Positions 26,179-32,660 of a DNA stretch of 64,000 bases are shown in pieces. This DNA comes from Phycisphaerales bacterium (GTDB lineage: Bacteria > Planctomycetota > Phycisphaerae > Phycisphaerales > UBA1924): positions 1 to 64,000 of the forward strand of contig JADYYE010000022.1 of NCBI GenBank assembly GCA_020853815.1, read 5' to 3'. Position numbers and translations under genes: made by a program. The notes under the pieces are model-generated. The model did no database searches and was not told where the DNA came from. It worked only from the letters and a program-made list of their open reading frames with translations. The stretch's first letter is position 1. Each line of letters begins with the position of its first letter.

Positions 26179-26805
26179 ACGCTCGTCAGATTCACCGAAC
26201 GGTTGCATGATCCGGCGCCGCAGGCGAATGCACTGCACCGGCAATGGCTCCAGGGATGCCGCTCGCCGGGCACGGTTGACTGCGCGCCAGACTGTCAGAA
26301 GCTGGCGCCGAACCGGCGCGTACGGCTCGAACGGCGCCGCTCGAAATGCCCGGCACAACTGCTCCACCGATAGGAACGATGACCGTTCCAGCATCCACGC
26401 TTTGAACTCGAGGTAGATCTGCTTGTCGATCCGGACGTGAGCATGTCCGCCGCGATGGCTGATTGAATAGCCCGCAAAGCGGATCGGTGCTCGCCGACAG
26501 TCCTTGAGCACGCCGGCCTCCCGCTCAAAGAGCGGGTGCAATCCGTGCGTGGCCAGCAACATGAAGAACCTGCCATGCCTGAGATAGTGGACATTCGCGA
26601 ACCCCGACCGCTTGCGCCGCGCCCGTGTCCACTTGGAGACGTCGATCCCATAGCGGTCGATAAGCTTGCGGTCGACCACGGACGGGTCCTTGCCATGTGG
26701 AACCTGCCCGATGACGTAGAACCAGTAGCCGTGGGTGACATAGCTCACGGCGAGCTGCTGGATGAACCCTTCCGGGGTGATGGCGATACAGCGATACATG
26801 CCCAC
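25903..26805 (-). CDS. Conserved protein of unknown function with probable run-on C-terminus
   Basis: Residues 1 to about 205 look like a compact conserved protein: MYRCIAITPEGFIQQLAVSY, HGYWFYVIGQVPHGKDP, NVHYLRHGRFFMLLATHG and FAGYSISHRGGHAHVRIDKQ. I have seen this pattern in conserved hypothetical proteins of Planctomycetes, with no known function. The last about 95 residues (from about 26190 down) are simply the antisense of the membrane-protein gene and are compositionally odd, so the original stop may have been lost. It is divergent from the reverse transcriptase, 180 bp away. Confidence 0.65.
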   Translation of the reverse strand: MGMYRCIAITPEGFIQQLAVSYVTHGYWFYVIGQVPHGKDPSVVDRKLIDRYGIDVSKWTRARRKRSGFANVHYLRHGRFFMLLATHGLHPLFEREAGVLKDCRRAPIRFAGYSISHRGGHAHVRIDKQIYLEFKAWMLERSSFLSVEQLCRAFRAAPFEPYAPVRRQLLTVWRAVNRARRAASLEPLPVQCIRLRRRIMQPFGESDERSVLLPSYDEVVMRSISAELDEVVAHPQAAHGAEDQVQVRTNESVPGIGIEQHAAREQAERSEENGEDELASAPTSNIASAARMPRLKRHES

Positions 26806-26904
26806 TATTCCGAGGTTGCCGGAAGAGTGCTTCAGGCTGCCGCGTGCATCCCCTCGTCTTCGCTTCGAAGTCCTGTGATAACTCGACTTTGAGCGACTCT
26901 AAAC

Positions 26905-26957
26905 GGCCACGCCCGTCAGCGCCCTGGCCCGAAGCGACATTCCCAGTGAGCGTGGCC
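26905..26957. repeat. Long-range inverted repeat upstream of the reverse transcriptase
   Basis: GGCCACGC (26905-26912) and GCGTGGCC (26950-26957) are perfect complements enclosing 37 nt, ending 28 bp before the RT start. It could fold in the RT leader or be part of a short upstream RNA. Nothing else supports a defined RNA gene here. Confidence 0.35.
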
Positions 26958-26985
26958 AGTTCGTGCCGCAATCGGAATCGAGGCA

Positions 26986-27909
26986 GTGTTCCGAACCCTA
27001 TTCTTGCGGATGCCTGCGAACACGCCCGATACTCTGGCTCCAAACTCTCTTGATTGGGCGAGGGCTCACATCTCGAAGTTTGGTGACACAGACGTGTTCC
27101 CAGTTCCGTTCGAGTTCGAGAGTCTCTGGTCAAATTGGCCGTCTGCTCGTGACGCCCTGGCGACGCAAGATCTGAGTAGCGTCCCGAATCGCGGGAGTCG
27201 GACCATTCTCGTTCCCAAACCGCGTGGCGGCTTTCGCGTAGCCACTCAGTTGGATCCGTTGGACTCGCTTACCTATGCGGCGATGGGGTACGAGGCGGCT
27301 CCGAAAATTGAAGCGTCACGAGTTCCGTCGAACCGGAGAATCGCGTGCTCATACCGCCTGGCACCCTCGGCCGCCGGCGAACTCTTCGTGTCAAACGCGG
27401 ATGGTTGGACGGATTTTCAGGGGCAGTCACGAACTCTTGCGGGCCACCGCACTTGTACACACGTAGCCATGGCGGACATCAGTGATTTCTACAATCAGAT
27501 CTACCACCATCGGTTGCACAACTCTCTCGAAACCGCCCTTGTTCCCGAGCCTCGTCCCAGAAACTTGGAGGCCTTTCTCGGACGAGTCACGGCGAAGCAG
27601 TCGCGAGGGATACCCGTTGGTCCGGCGGCATCGATCCTCTTCGCTGAATCGTGTCTAAATGATGTTGATCAGTACTTGGTGAATCACGGATTCGTACACA
27701 CCCGATATGTCGACGATTTTCGCGTGTTCTGCAAGAGCGAAGCCGAAGCTACGCGGGCTCTCCATGACCTGACCCGGTACCTGTTCACCGCTCACAGACT
27801 TTCGCTTCAGGCACACAAGACTCGGATCATGGAAGCGCGCGAGTTCATCAAGCGTGAACTCGTTGAGCCAGAAGATAGGGAGTCCAAGAGCAAGATCGCT
27901 CAGGCCTAG
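26986..27909 (+). CDS. Reverse transcriptase (Abi/unknown-group type), RT half
   Basis: The 307-residue product has the RT palm motifs in order: SRTILVPKPRGGFRVATQLD, DSLTYAAMGYE, MADISDFYNQIYHHRL (first catalytic Asp), SRGIPVGPAASILFAE, and TRYVDDFRVFC with the catalytic YVDD. DFYxxIYxH and GIPVGP are typical of the unknown-group and abortive-infection RTs used in phage defence, not of group II maturases or DGRs. The start (GTG 26986, or ATG 27010) is uncertain. Translation stops at TAG 27907-27909, and the same frame continues immediately as the next entry. The intact protein of this family would include both parts. Confidence 0.85.
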   Translation: MFRTLFLRMPANTPDTLAPNSLDWARAHISKFGDTDVFPVPFEFESLWSNWPSARDALATQDLSSVPNRGSRTILVPKPRGGFRVATQLDPLDSLTYAAMGYEAAPKIEASRVPSNRRIACSYRLAPSAAGELFVSNADGWTDFQGQSRTLAGHRTCTHVAMADISDFYNQIYHHRLHNSLETALVPEPRPRNLEAFLGRVTAKQSRGIPVGPAASILFAESCLNDVDQYLVNHGFVHTRYVDDFRVFCKSEAEATRALHDLTRYLFTAHRLSLQAHKTRIMEAREFIKRELVEPEDRESKSKIAQA

Positions 27910-27912
27910 AAG

Positions 27913-28590
27913 GTGATACAAGAAGCGATTGCCGCTGCGGGTCACTATGGCGATACAGAGATCGATGAGGAGGAAGTGCTCGAGGAAAATGAGCAGAAGA
28001 TTGCGCGGAAGGCACTGCTCGCGACGTTCAAGAGCTGCGTGGAGCGTGCGCCGATCCACTTGGGGCTCGCTCGCTACCTCCTTCGCCGAGCGGCCAGCCT
28101 CCGCCTGCGCGTACTCGTGCGACCTGCCGTGGAGAACATGCCCGCGCTCACACCAGTCTTCCGGGAACTTGTTCAGTATCTTGATCGCGTGTGGCACTCA
28201 GAGGTGCAGGAAATCGTCAGTGATGCACTACCCGGTTTCCTTAGAGACGACCCACAAGGGTGGTTGCCGTATGTTCAGGATTGGTCCTTGTGGCTGGTCA
28301 CCAAACGCGATGTTCTCACGCCCTCAAGGGCAGTCGCCTTGGCTGAAAAGACTGATCCAACGCTTCGAGTTCGACATCGGGCGCTGTTGGCGATGAAGCT
28401 CAAGCAGGTAGATTGGATTCGCGAGCAGAAGGAAGTCTGGATGAACTTTGGTCCGCGGGAGCGCCGGGCGATCCTGTGGGCAGCGTCAGCGCTGTCCAGA
28501 GACGAGCGACGAGCTTGGCTGGAGCCGATAGCCGCATCCACGGATCTCGTCGATGCTTCGATCGCGATAAAGGTGCGGTCATTGCCTTAG
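27913..28590 (+). CDS. C-terminal helical (alpha-Rep-like) half of the reverse transcriptase
   Basis: This 225-residue frame is in phase with the RT frame; only TAG and AAG separate them. It is all-helical with repeat-like units: LARYLLRRAASLRLRVLVRP, MPALTPVFRELVQYLDRVW, REQKEVWMNFGPRERRAILW and DERRAWLEPI. These resemble the C-terminal helical domain I associate with Abi-type RTs. A GTG at 27913 has no ribosome site, so independent translation looks unlikely. Either the gene is broken by an amber mutation, or read-through produces a 534-residue protein. It ends with tandem TAG codons at 28588-28593. Confidence 0.7.
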   Translation: MIQEAIAAAGHYGDTEIDEEEVLEENEQKIARKALLATFKSCVERAPIHLGLARYLLRRAASLRLRVLVRPAVENMPALTPVFRELVQYLDRVWHSEVQEIVSDALPGFLRDDPQGWLPYVQDWSLWLVTKRDVLTPSRAVALAEKTDPTLRVRHRALLAMKLKQVDWIREQKEVWMNFGPRERRAILWAASALSRDERRAWLEPIAASTDLVDASIAIKVRSLP

Positions 28591-28756
28591 TAGATGGCGA
28601 CGTCGCCGAAAGTAGACGGTTGTTCCGGGCACAACCGCCAAAGCCACGAACTGACTCACCTTCTTGGCGTGCAGGGTCATGCACCGGGCACGCCTGACCT
28701 TCACAGCATCATCATGCGAACCTCCTTGGGCATGCCGCCTGCGCCCTGCCGGGCTG

Positions 28757-29600
28757 GCGGCAGCAAACTCGTTTCCCGAGTTGCTGCCGCTCAAAGCATG
28801 GCGGTAGCGGCGTGCAACCTGCATGGCGTCACCACCCGTGTATTGGATACACGTGTGGCGTACGCCCTCGAAATGCCGTCAGAAGGGACCCGTCCTCCCG
28901 GACAGGTCCCCTCTGACCGCGTGTACACCTTTCCAGAAACCGGCGTGCTCCACGAGAGCACGCCGGGACACCATCGTGACGGGCAAACGCCCGTCGCCGC
29001 TTTCGTGCTCGCCTGTCGCGCCCGGCACCACCCGTAGCGCAGCGAACGACCCCGACACTGCCTTGCAGCGGCATCGCCGGACTTCCGTCCGGTCCTACTT
29101 GCGGCACTCTCCCAGACTGCAGCGTTTGAAACACCTGGACGACGATCCAGGCACCGGGGACCATCCCGGCGGCAGCAGTCCTTCCCGAGTTAGTGATGCG
29201 CGTCGTCTGAACGGTCACGTCGCTGGGAGCTGGGCTCCCGGCCTTGCGTCGTATGTCCGCCCTCCCGGGCGGCATAGTTTCCGCGGAGCACGCCAGGGCG
29301 TGCCCCGTCGATTTCAGCGAGTAGAAACGAGAAGCTCTCGCTTACCCATCGACGCTTGGCCTGAGCGGTTCGGCACCGTCTCCGTTCGAACTTACCGGCA
29401 AGCCCTTCCCTTCTCATCCAGTTGGAGTGAGAGGTTGGGCCTTTCGTGGTTGAGCTTTTCGCCGTCGGGTCACTTGCACCCGATCGCCGAGCCGTGTCCG
29501 CGGCCCGGTCGTCCCTGTCGCCAGGAACGAGCTCCCCACGCCGGCACAGGTTGAACGACCCCGACTGGACGAGCCAGTCCGGGACGAACCCCCTGGGGGG
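28757..29600 (-). ncRNA. Hairpin-dense segment, candidate large structured RNA
   Basis: At least eleven perfect or nearly perfect stems occur in about 840 bp. Arms are at 28757-28771/28777-28790, 28837-28843/28847-28853, 28878-28890/28905-28917, 28940-28950/28956-28966 (11 bp), 28978-28984/28989-28995, 29077-29082/29087-29092, 29134-29139/29146-29151, 29225-29230/29234-29239, 29257-29262/29267-29272, 29288-29294/29297-29303 and 29563-29568/29574-29579. Read on the minus strand, several close on GNRA tetraloops: GGAA at 29083-29086 and GGGA at 29263-29266 and 28896-28899. Read on plus they give UUCC or UCCC. This argues for transcription from the minus strand. The class is unknown; remains of a group II intron are one possibility. 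Confidence 0.4.
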
Positions 29601-29773
29601 ATTTGCACCCTCTTCACGCATCACGACCCGCGGCAGCCACCATGGCCGACCGCGGGCATGTCCTCGTCGCCCCTCTTCCGTGGGGAATCAATCGGATAGA
29701 ACGCCGGGATTGGTCCTTGGTGGAGGGAACGCCCCTCCAGAACAGCAAGGGTTTGCTCCGACGAGCCTCCGTC

Positions 29774-29807
29774 GAACCGGACGAGCGTCTCTCGACGCAT
29801 CCGGCTC
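29774..29807 (-). ncRNA. Group II intron domain V-like hairpin
   Basis: On the minus strand these 34 nt have the exact layout of group II intron domain V. The lower stem is GAGCCGGA/UCCGGUUC with the AGC triad at positions 2-4. The upper stem is GCGUC/GACGC capped by a GAGA tetraloop, and a short bulge lies on the 3' side. Length and loop match the domain V of well-known introns. No maturase gene lies upstream on this strand and no clear domain VI or 5' GUGYG end was found, so this is probably a remnant or an unusual arrangement. Confidence 0.6.
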
Positions 29808-29824
29808 TACGGGCCCACATCCGC

Positions 29825-29868
29825 CGCGGCTGGTGAGGCCGCGCCCTTATGGCCGCTGGTGAGGCGGC
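29825..29868. repeat. Twin hairpins with identical 7-nt loops
   Basis: CGCGGC/GCCGCG (29825-29843) and GCCGC/GCGGC (29852-29868) each enclose the loop TGGTGAG (CTCACCA on minus). They lie just upstream, on the minus strand, of the domain V-like hairpin. Confidence 0.4.
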
Positions 29869-30130
29869 TTTGGCGGGTGGAGTGGTCCGTCACGATGGTG
29901 TCAGCACAGCGTTTGGCCGGCCAGACAGCCATCATTTCAGTACAACAGGGACCTCGACGACACAAGCGCTGGTCACAGGCGGCGGTGCACGAGGTACAGG
30001 AGCAGAGCGAGGGCGACCCCTCCCGCGAAGTTCGGGTAATCGTGAGCGACCACGATGAGTATCAGTGCGACGACGGGAGACACCCCCTGGGTATGCCCTC
30101 GGCAGAATCGGGTGTGACACCCAAGAAATC

Positions 30131-30160
30131 TGTAGCGTCTTGGGGAACAGGTGTTATACT
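30131..30160 (+). promoter_or_regulatory. Candidate promoter for the XRE/ImmA pair
   Basis: A good -10 box TATACT (30155-30160) sits 44 bp before the XRE start codon. The best -35 at suitable distance is the weak TGTAGC (30131-30136, 18-bp spacer). A small dyad GGGTG-TGA-CACCC (30110-30122) just upstream could be an operator, as is common for self-regulated XRE repressors. Confidence 0.45.
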
Positions 30161-30203
30161 GATAGCGAACAGTAGAACAGCGTCGTCGACACCGGAGTTT
30201 CAC

Positions 30204-30593
30204 ATGCCCCCAGCCTCCACCCCCCAATCCGTTGGCGATTCACTCCGGCACCAGCGCATCAGCATGCTGGGCCTCGGGCTGCGTGAGATGGCAGGAATCC
30301 TGGACATCGCCCCCGCACACCTCACCGACCTGGAGAAGGGCCGCCGGAACCCCTCCGAAGACCTCTTGCTTCGCATTGCCAAGCACTACCGACTGGATAT
30401 CGCCGTGCTCCGCGCCGGATGGTCCAAGCCCGACGCGATCGTCGCTGAGATTGCCACACAGGACGCGACGACGTCTGCCAAGGCGCCCGAGTTCCTGCGG
30501 GCCGCACGCACGCTTGGCCCGGAACAGTGGGACGACCTGATCGCTCGGGCCAGGCGAATGGCCGCGGGCTCACGAAGGAGCGACAGGCGGTGA
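30204..30593 (+). CDS. XRE-family transcriptional regulator
   Basis: The start at 30204 follows CGGAG and gives 129 residues. Residues about 10-65 form a Cro/C1-type helix-turn-helix (SLRHQRISMLGLGLREMAGI, then LTDLEKGRRNPSEDLLLRIA). The C-terminus is a short helical linker. Its stop overlaps the ImmA-like gene as GTGA, so the two are co-translated. Such XRE-ImmA pairs act as repressor and anti-repressor protease in integrative elements and phages, and also as toxin-antitoxin-like regulators. The likely target is its own promoter or the neighbouring recombination genes. Confidence 0.88.
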   Translation: MPPASTPQSVGDSLRHQRISMLGLGLREMAGILDIAPAHLTDLEKGRRNPSEDLLLRIAKHYRLDIAVLRAGWSKPDAIVAEIATQDATTSAKAPEFLRAARTLGPEQWDDLIARARRMAAGSRRSDRR

Positions 30594-31252
30594 CGCTCCT
30601 CCCCGAGCCATTCTGCGAGCCAAGGGACGCCGACCGACTGGCCGAGTCCGCCGCGTTGGCGTGCCTCGATGCCTGCTGCCAGACGCTCGGACTCGCCGCA
30701 ATTCAAGTCCCTGTCCCGATCGAGACCTGGATCGAGCATCCCCTTGGGATCGACTTTGGCTTCGAAGCAATGACCGATGTGGCCGGTTACGCGGTCCTGG
30801 GGCAGGGTCGGATCCGCGTGGCGGACCTCTTGTGCCACGACGAACTGCGGCTGCGCTGGACGATCGCTCACGAGCTTGGGCACCTCCTGCTGCACAAACC
30901 CGAGCCCAACGCCCTCCGCCCAGACCACCCCGAGTATCGCCACGTGTACTCCAACGACCGGGAGCGCCAGGCGGAGCGGTTCGCCGCCGCGTTCCTGATC
31001 CCGATCGGGCCGATGGTGGCAACTCTGCTTGAGGTCTGCAACCACGAGCGTGTGCGGTCCGAGGAGGCCCTCTTCTCGGCCTCGCGTGACACGTCGGACT
31101 CCGCCAGAATCTGGAACGACCTGTTCCTCCCGGCCATCTGCAACCGGTTCCGCGTGACACGTGCCGGGGCGATCTTCCGTGTCGGCGAACTCCGACTCGA
31201 AGACGGTGCCCCGTTCATGCTCCCCAAGGTCCTCGTGGCCCTTTCCGCCTAA
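30590..31252 (+). CDS. ImmA/IrrE-type zinc metallopeptidase
   Basis: The GTG at 30590 overlaps the XRE stop and gives 220 residues. The zinc-binding HELGH motif lies in WTIAHELGHLLLHKP (about 96-105), and the third ligand is probably Glu in NDRERQAERFAAAFLIP, both typical of the ImmA/IrrE (COG2856) family. Such enzymes cleave a partner repressor, here presumably the XRE protein just upstream, which would switch on element genes after stress. No other domain is present. Confidence 0.88.
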   Translation: MTLLPEPFCEPRDADRLAESAALACLDACCQTLGLAAIQVPVPIETWIEHPLGIDFGFEAMTDVAGYAVLGQGRIRVADLLCHDELRLRWTIAHELGHLLLHKPEPNALRPDHPEYRHVYSNDRERQAERFAAAFLIPIGPMVATLLEVCNHERVRSEEALFSASRDTSDSARIWNDLFLPAICNRFRVTRAGAIFRVGELRLEDGAPFMLPKVLVALSA

Positions 31253-31328
31253 GCCCGCTTCCCCCGCGGGTGCGGCGGTTTGCCGGCCCAACTGTTCGCA
31301 TGTTCGCTGCCACTCTAAGGAACTCTCC

Positions 31329-31565
31329 ATGCAACACGGAACGCCAAGAAAAGAACCAACCCGCATGACTCTCCGCGCTGAAGAACTCGCCGAGTTCCTC
31401 GGCGTGAGCCGCGCCACCGTCTGGCGCATGAACGCGACGGGACGGATTCCGCGGCCGCTCCGCTTCAACCGCGCCGTGCGGTGGGACCGCTGGACCATCG
31501 AGGAGTGGCTCGGTGAGGGCGCGCCCTCTCGCGACGAGTGGGAACGCAAGCGTCAACGCACGTGA
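31329..31565 (+). CDS. AlpA/excisionase-like helix-turn-helix protein
   Basis: The 78-residue product contains LRAEELAEFLGVSRATVWRM followed by GRIPRPLRFNRAVRWDRWTI, the winged helix-turn-helix of AlpA/MerR-like excisionases. The ATG at 31329 follows AAGGA. It is probably a recombination directionality factor or regulator acting with the integrase at 32661. Confidence 0.8.
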   Translation: MQHGTPRKEPTRMTLRAEELAEFLGVSRATVWRMNATGRIPRPLRFNRAVRWDRWTIEEWLGEGAPSRDEWERKRQRT

Positions 31566-31619
31566 CGAAGCTCTGCGCCGCAATGTACACCGGGCGCACG
31601 CCAGACCCGGAGGCCACCT

Positions 31620-32285
31620 ATGTCGAACACTCACAACTCCTTCACCGATGCGGAAGTCAGAGCGCTCTTTGCCGCCGTCCGAACGCCCTGGTGGAAGGCG
31701 TTCTTGTCCATTGGTGTGGATGTTGGGCTACGACCGCTGGAGGCGATCAACCTCCTCTGGCGCGACATCGACCCCTTGACCCAAGGCATTAGCATCGCAC
31801 CGCGCCCGGCATGCGAGCACCGGACGCACCAGGGGGCCGTGGTGCCCATTCTGGCCTTTTCGCCAGGCCGAGCCGCAAACCGTGTGGTTCCGGTTCGTCC
31901 GTACACCGTCAACGCTCTCCGACGTTTGCACCGCTGCTTGGGGGATGATTCACCGTATGTCTTTGTGTCTGCGGAGAGCTTGTGCCGGCTCTTCCCTCTG
32001 CTCGATGCAGGATGCACGCCTTCCACTGACATCCTCGCGCCTGGGCTGAGCCGCGTGTTCGCATCGGTCCAGCGTTTGGCCCGCGCCGAGCTCTCACGGC
32101 AGCAGAGCCGATTGCTCGCCGAGACACCGTGGCCCCGCAGAACGCTCGCCGCACTCCGAAATACCCTCGCTGACCGAGCCGCACACTCGATGGGACCGGC
32201 AGACCTTGCGGCCCACCTGGGCCTCTCGCACACATCGGCCATCCTCACGCACAACGGGCGCCGCCAGCACAAAGAAGGACAGTGA
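31620..32285 (+). CDS. Degenerate tyrosine-recombinase-like protein
   Basis: The 221-residue product keeps the fold of the catalytic domain: FLSIGVDVGLRPLEAINLLW holds the first Arg, and a helical end RRTLAALRNTLADRAAHSMG follows. The His-x-x-Arg box is altered (LAALR). At the place of the Tyr nucleophile the sequence reads AILTHNGRR, with no tyrosine. It also lacks an N-terminal core-binding domain. It is therefore probably catalytically dead and may act as an accessory or regulatory DNA-binding protein. It sits between two excisionase-like genes and upstream of the intact integrase. Confidence 0.65.
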   Translation: MSNTHNSFTDAEVRALFAAVRTPWWKAFLSIGVDVGLRPLEAINLLWRDIDPLTQGISIAPRPACEHRTHQGAVVPILAFSPGRAANRVVPVRPYTVNALRRLHRCLGDDSPYVFVSAESLCRLFPLLDAGCTPSTDILAPGLSRVFASVQRLARAELSRQQSRLLAETPWPRRTLAALRNTLADRAAHSMGPADLAAHLGLSHTSAILTHNGRRQHKEGQ

Positions 32286-32338
32286 GCGTGAAAACGGCCT
32301 GCGACGGCCCAAGCGGCCGACCTGCGGAGAAGTGACGA

Positions 32339-32632
32339 ATGACCGAACGCATCTTCAGCCCCGGAGTGCTCCCCGCCCACTATCGGCGCGACGCCGAAGG
32401 GCGGCTCGTGGAAGTCGCGCCCGCCATGCCCTGCCCGGAACTCCTGACCGAGGAAGAAGCCCTCCGGTATCTCCGCTTGGACATCATCGACATCGACAAT
32501 CCAGAGGACACGCTCCGGCGCTACCGCAAGCTCGGCCTCATCCGGGGAACCCAGGTGGGCAAGTGTGTACGGTACCGAAGGCAGGAGTTGGAGAGGTTCC
32601 TGGAACGAATCACCGAGAACAACCCCCGCTGA
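32339..32632 (+). CDS. Helix-turn-helix (HTH_17-like) protein
   Basis: The 97-residue product has LLTEEEALRYLRLDIIDIDN and TLRRYRKLGLIRGTQVGKCV, then RYRRQELERFLERI, the layout of excisionase-type DNA-binding domains. The 28-bp gap to the integrase start at 32661 suggests co-transcription. It is likely a directionality factor or regulator of the integrase. Confidence 0.75.
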   Translation: MTERIFSPGVLPAHYRRDAEGRLVEVAPAMPCPELLTEEEALRYLRLDIIDIDNPEDTLRRYRKLGLIRGTQVGKCVRYRRQELERFLERITENNPR

Positions 32633-32660
32633 AACGCGGGTGCGAGAAGGGACATGCATC

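Larger units (their letters stand above)
28591..30130. other. About 1.5 kb without convincing protein genes
   Basis: Every open frame here has shadow-like composition and none matches a family I know. The stretch is instead dominated by stem-loops, listed in the next three entries. A weak 36-residue hydrophobic frame on the minus strand (about 29973-30083) might encode a membrane peptide but has little support. The segment lies between the RT gene and the XRE/ImmA pair. Confidence 0.6.

Noticed and set aside
26986-27909. Reverse transcriptase as a group II intron maturase or a DGR enzyme
   Set aside because: It lacks a maturase domain and HNH nuclease. The motif around GIPVGPAAS lacks the SQ typical of DGR enzymes, and no template or variable repeat was seen nearby. 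The domain V-like element is on the opposite strand.
28594-29037. 147-codon plus-strand frame after the reverse transcriptase
   Set aside because: Its composition follows the palindromic DNA rather than protein constraints, and it has no ribosome site or domain.
28757-29600. Hairpin region as a CRISPR array or rRNA
   Set aside because: The stems differ in sequence and there is no direct repeat with regular spacing. No rRNA-conserved segments were recognised.
29540-29640. A tRNA-like fragment near GGATTTGCACCC
   Set aside because: It resembles a T arm only superficially; no acceptor or anticodon stem could be built.
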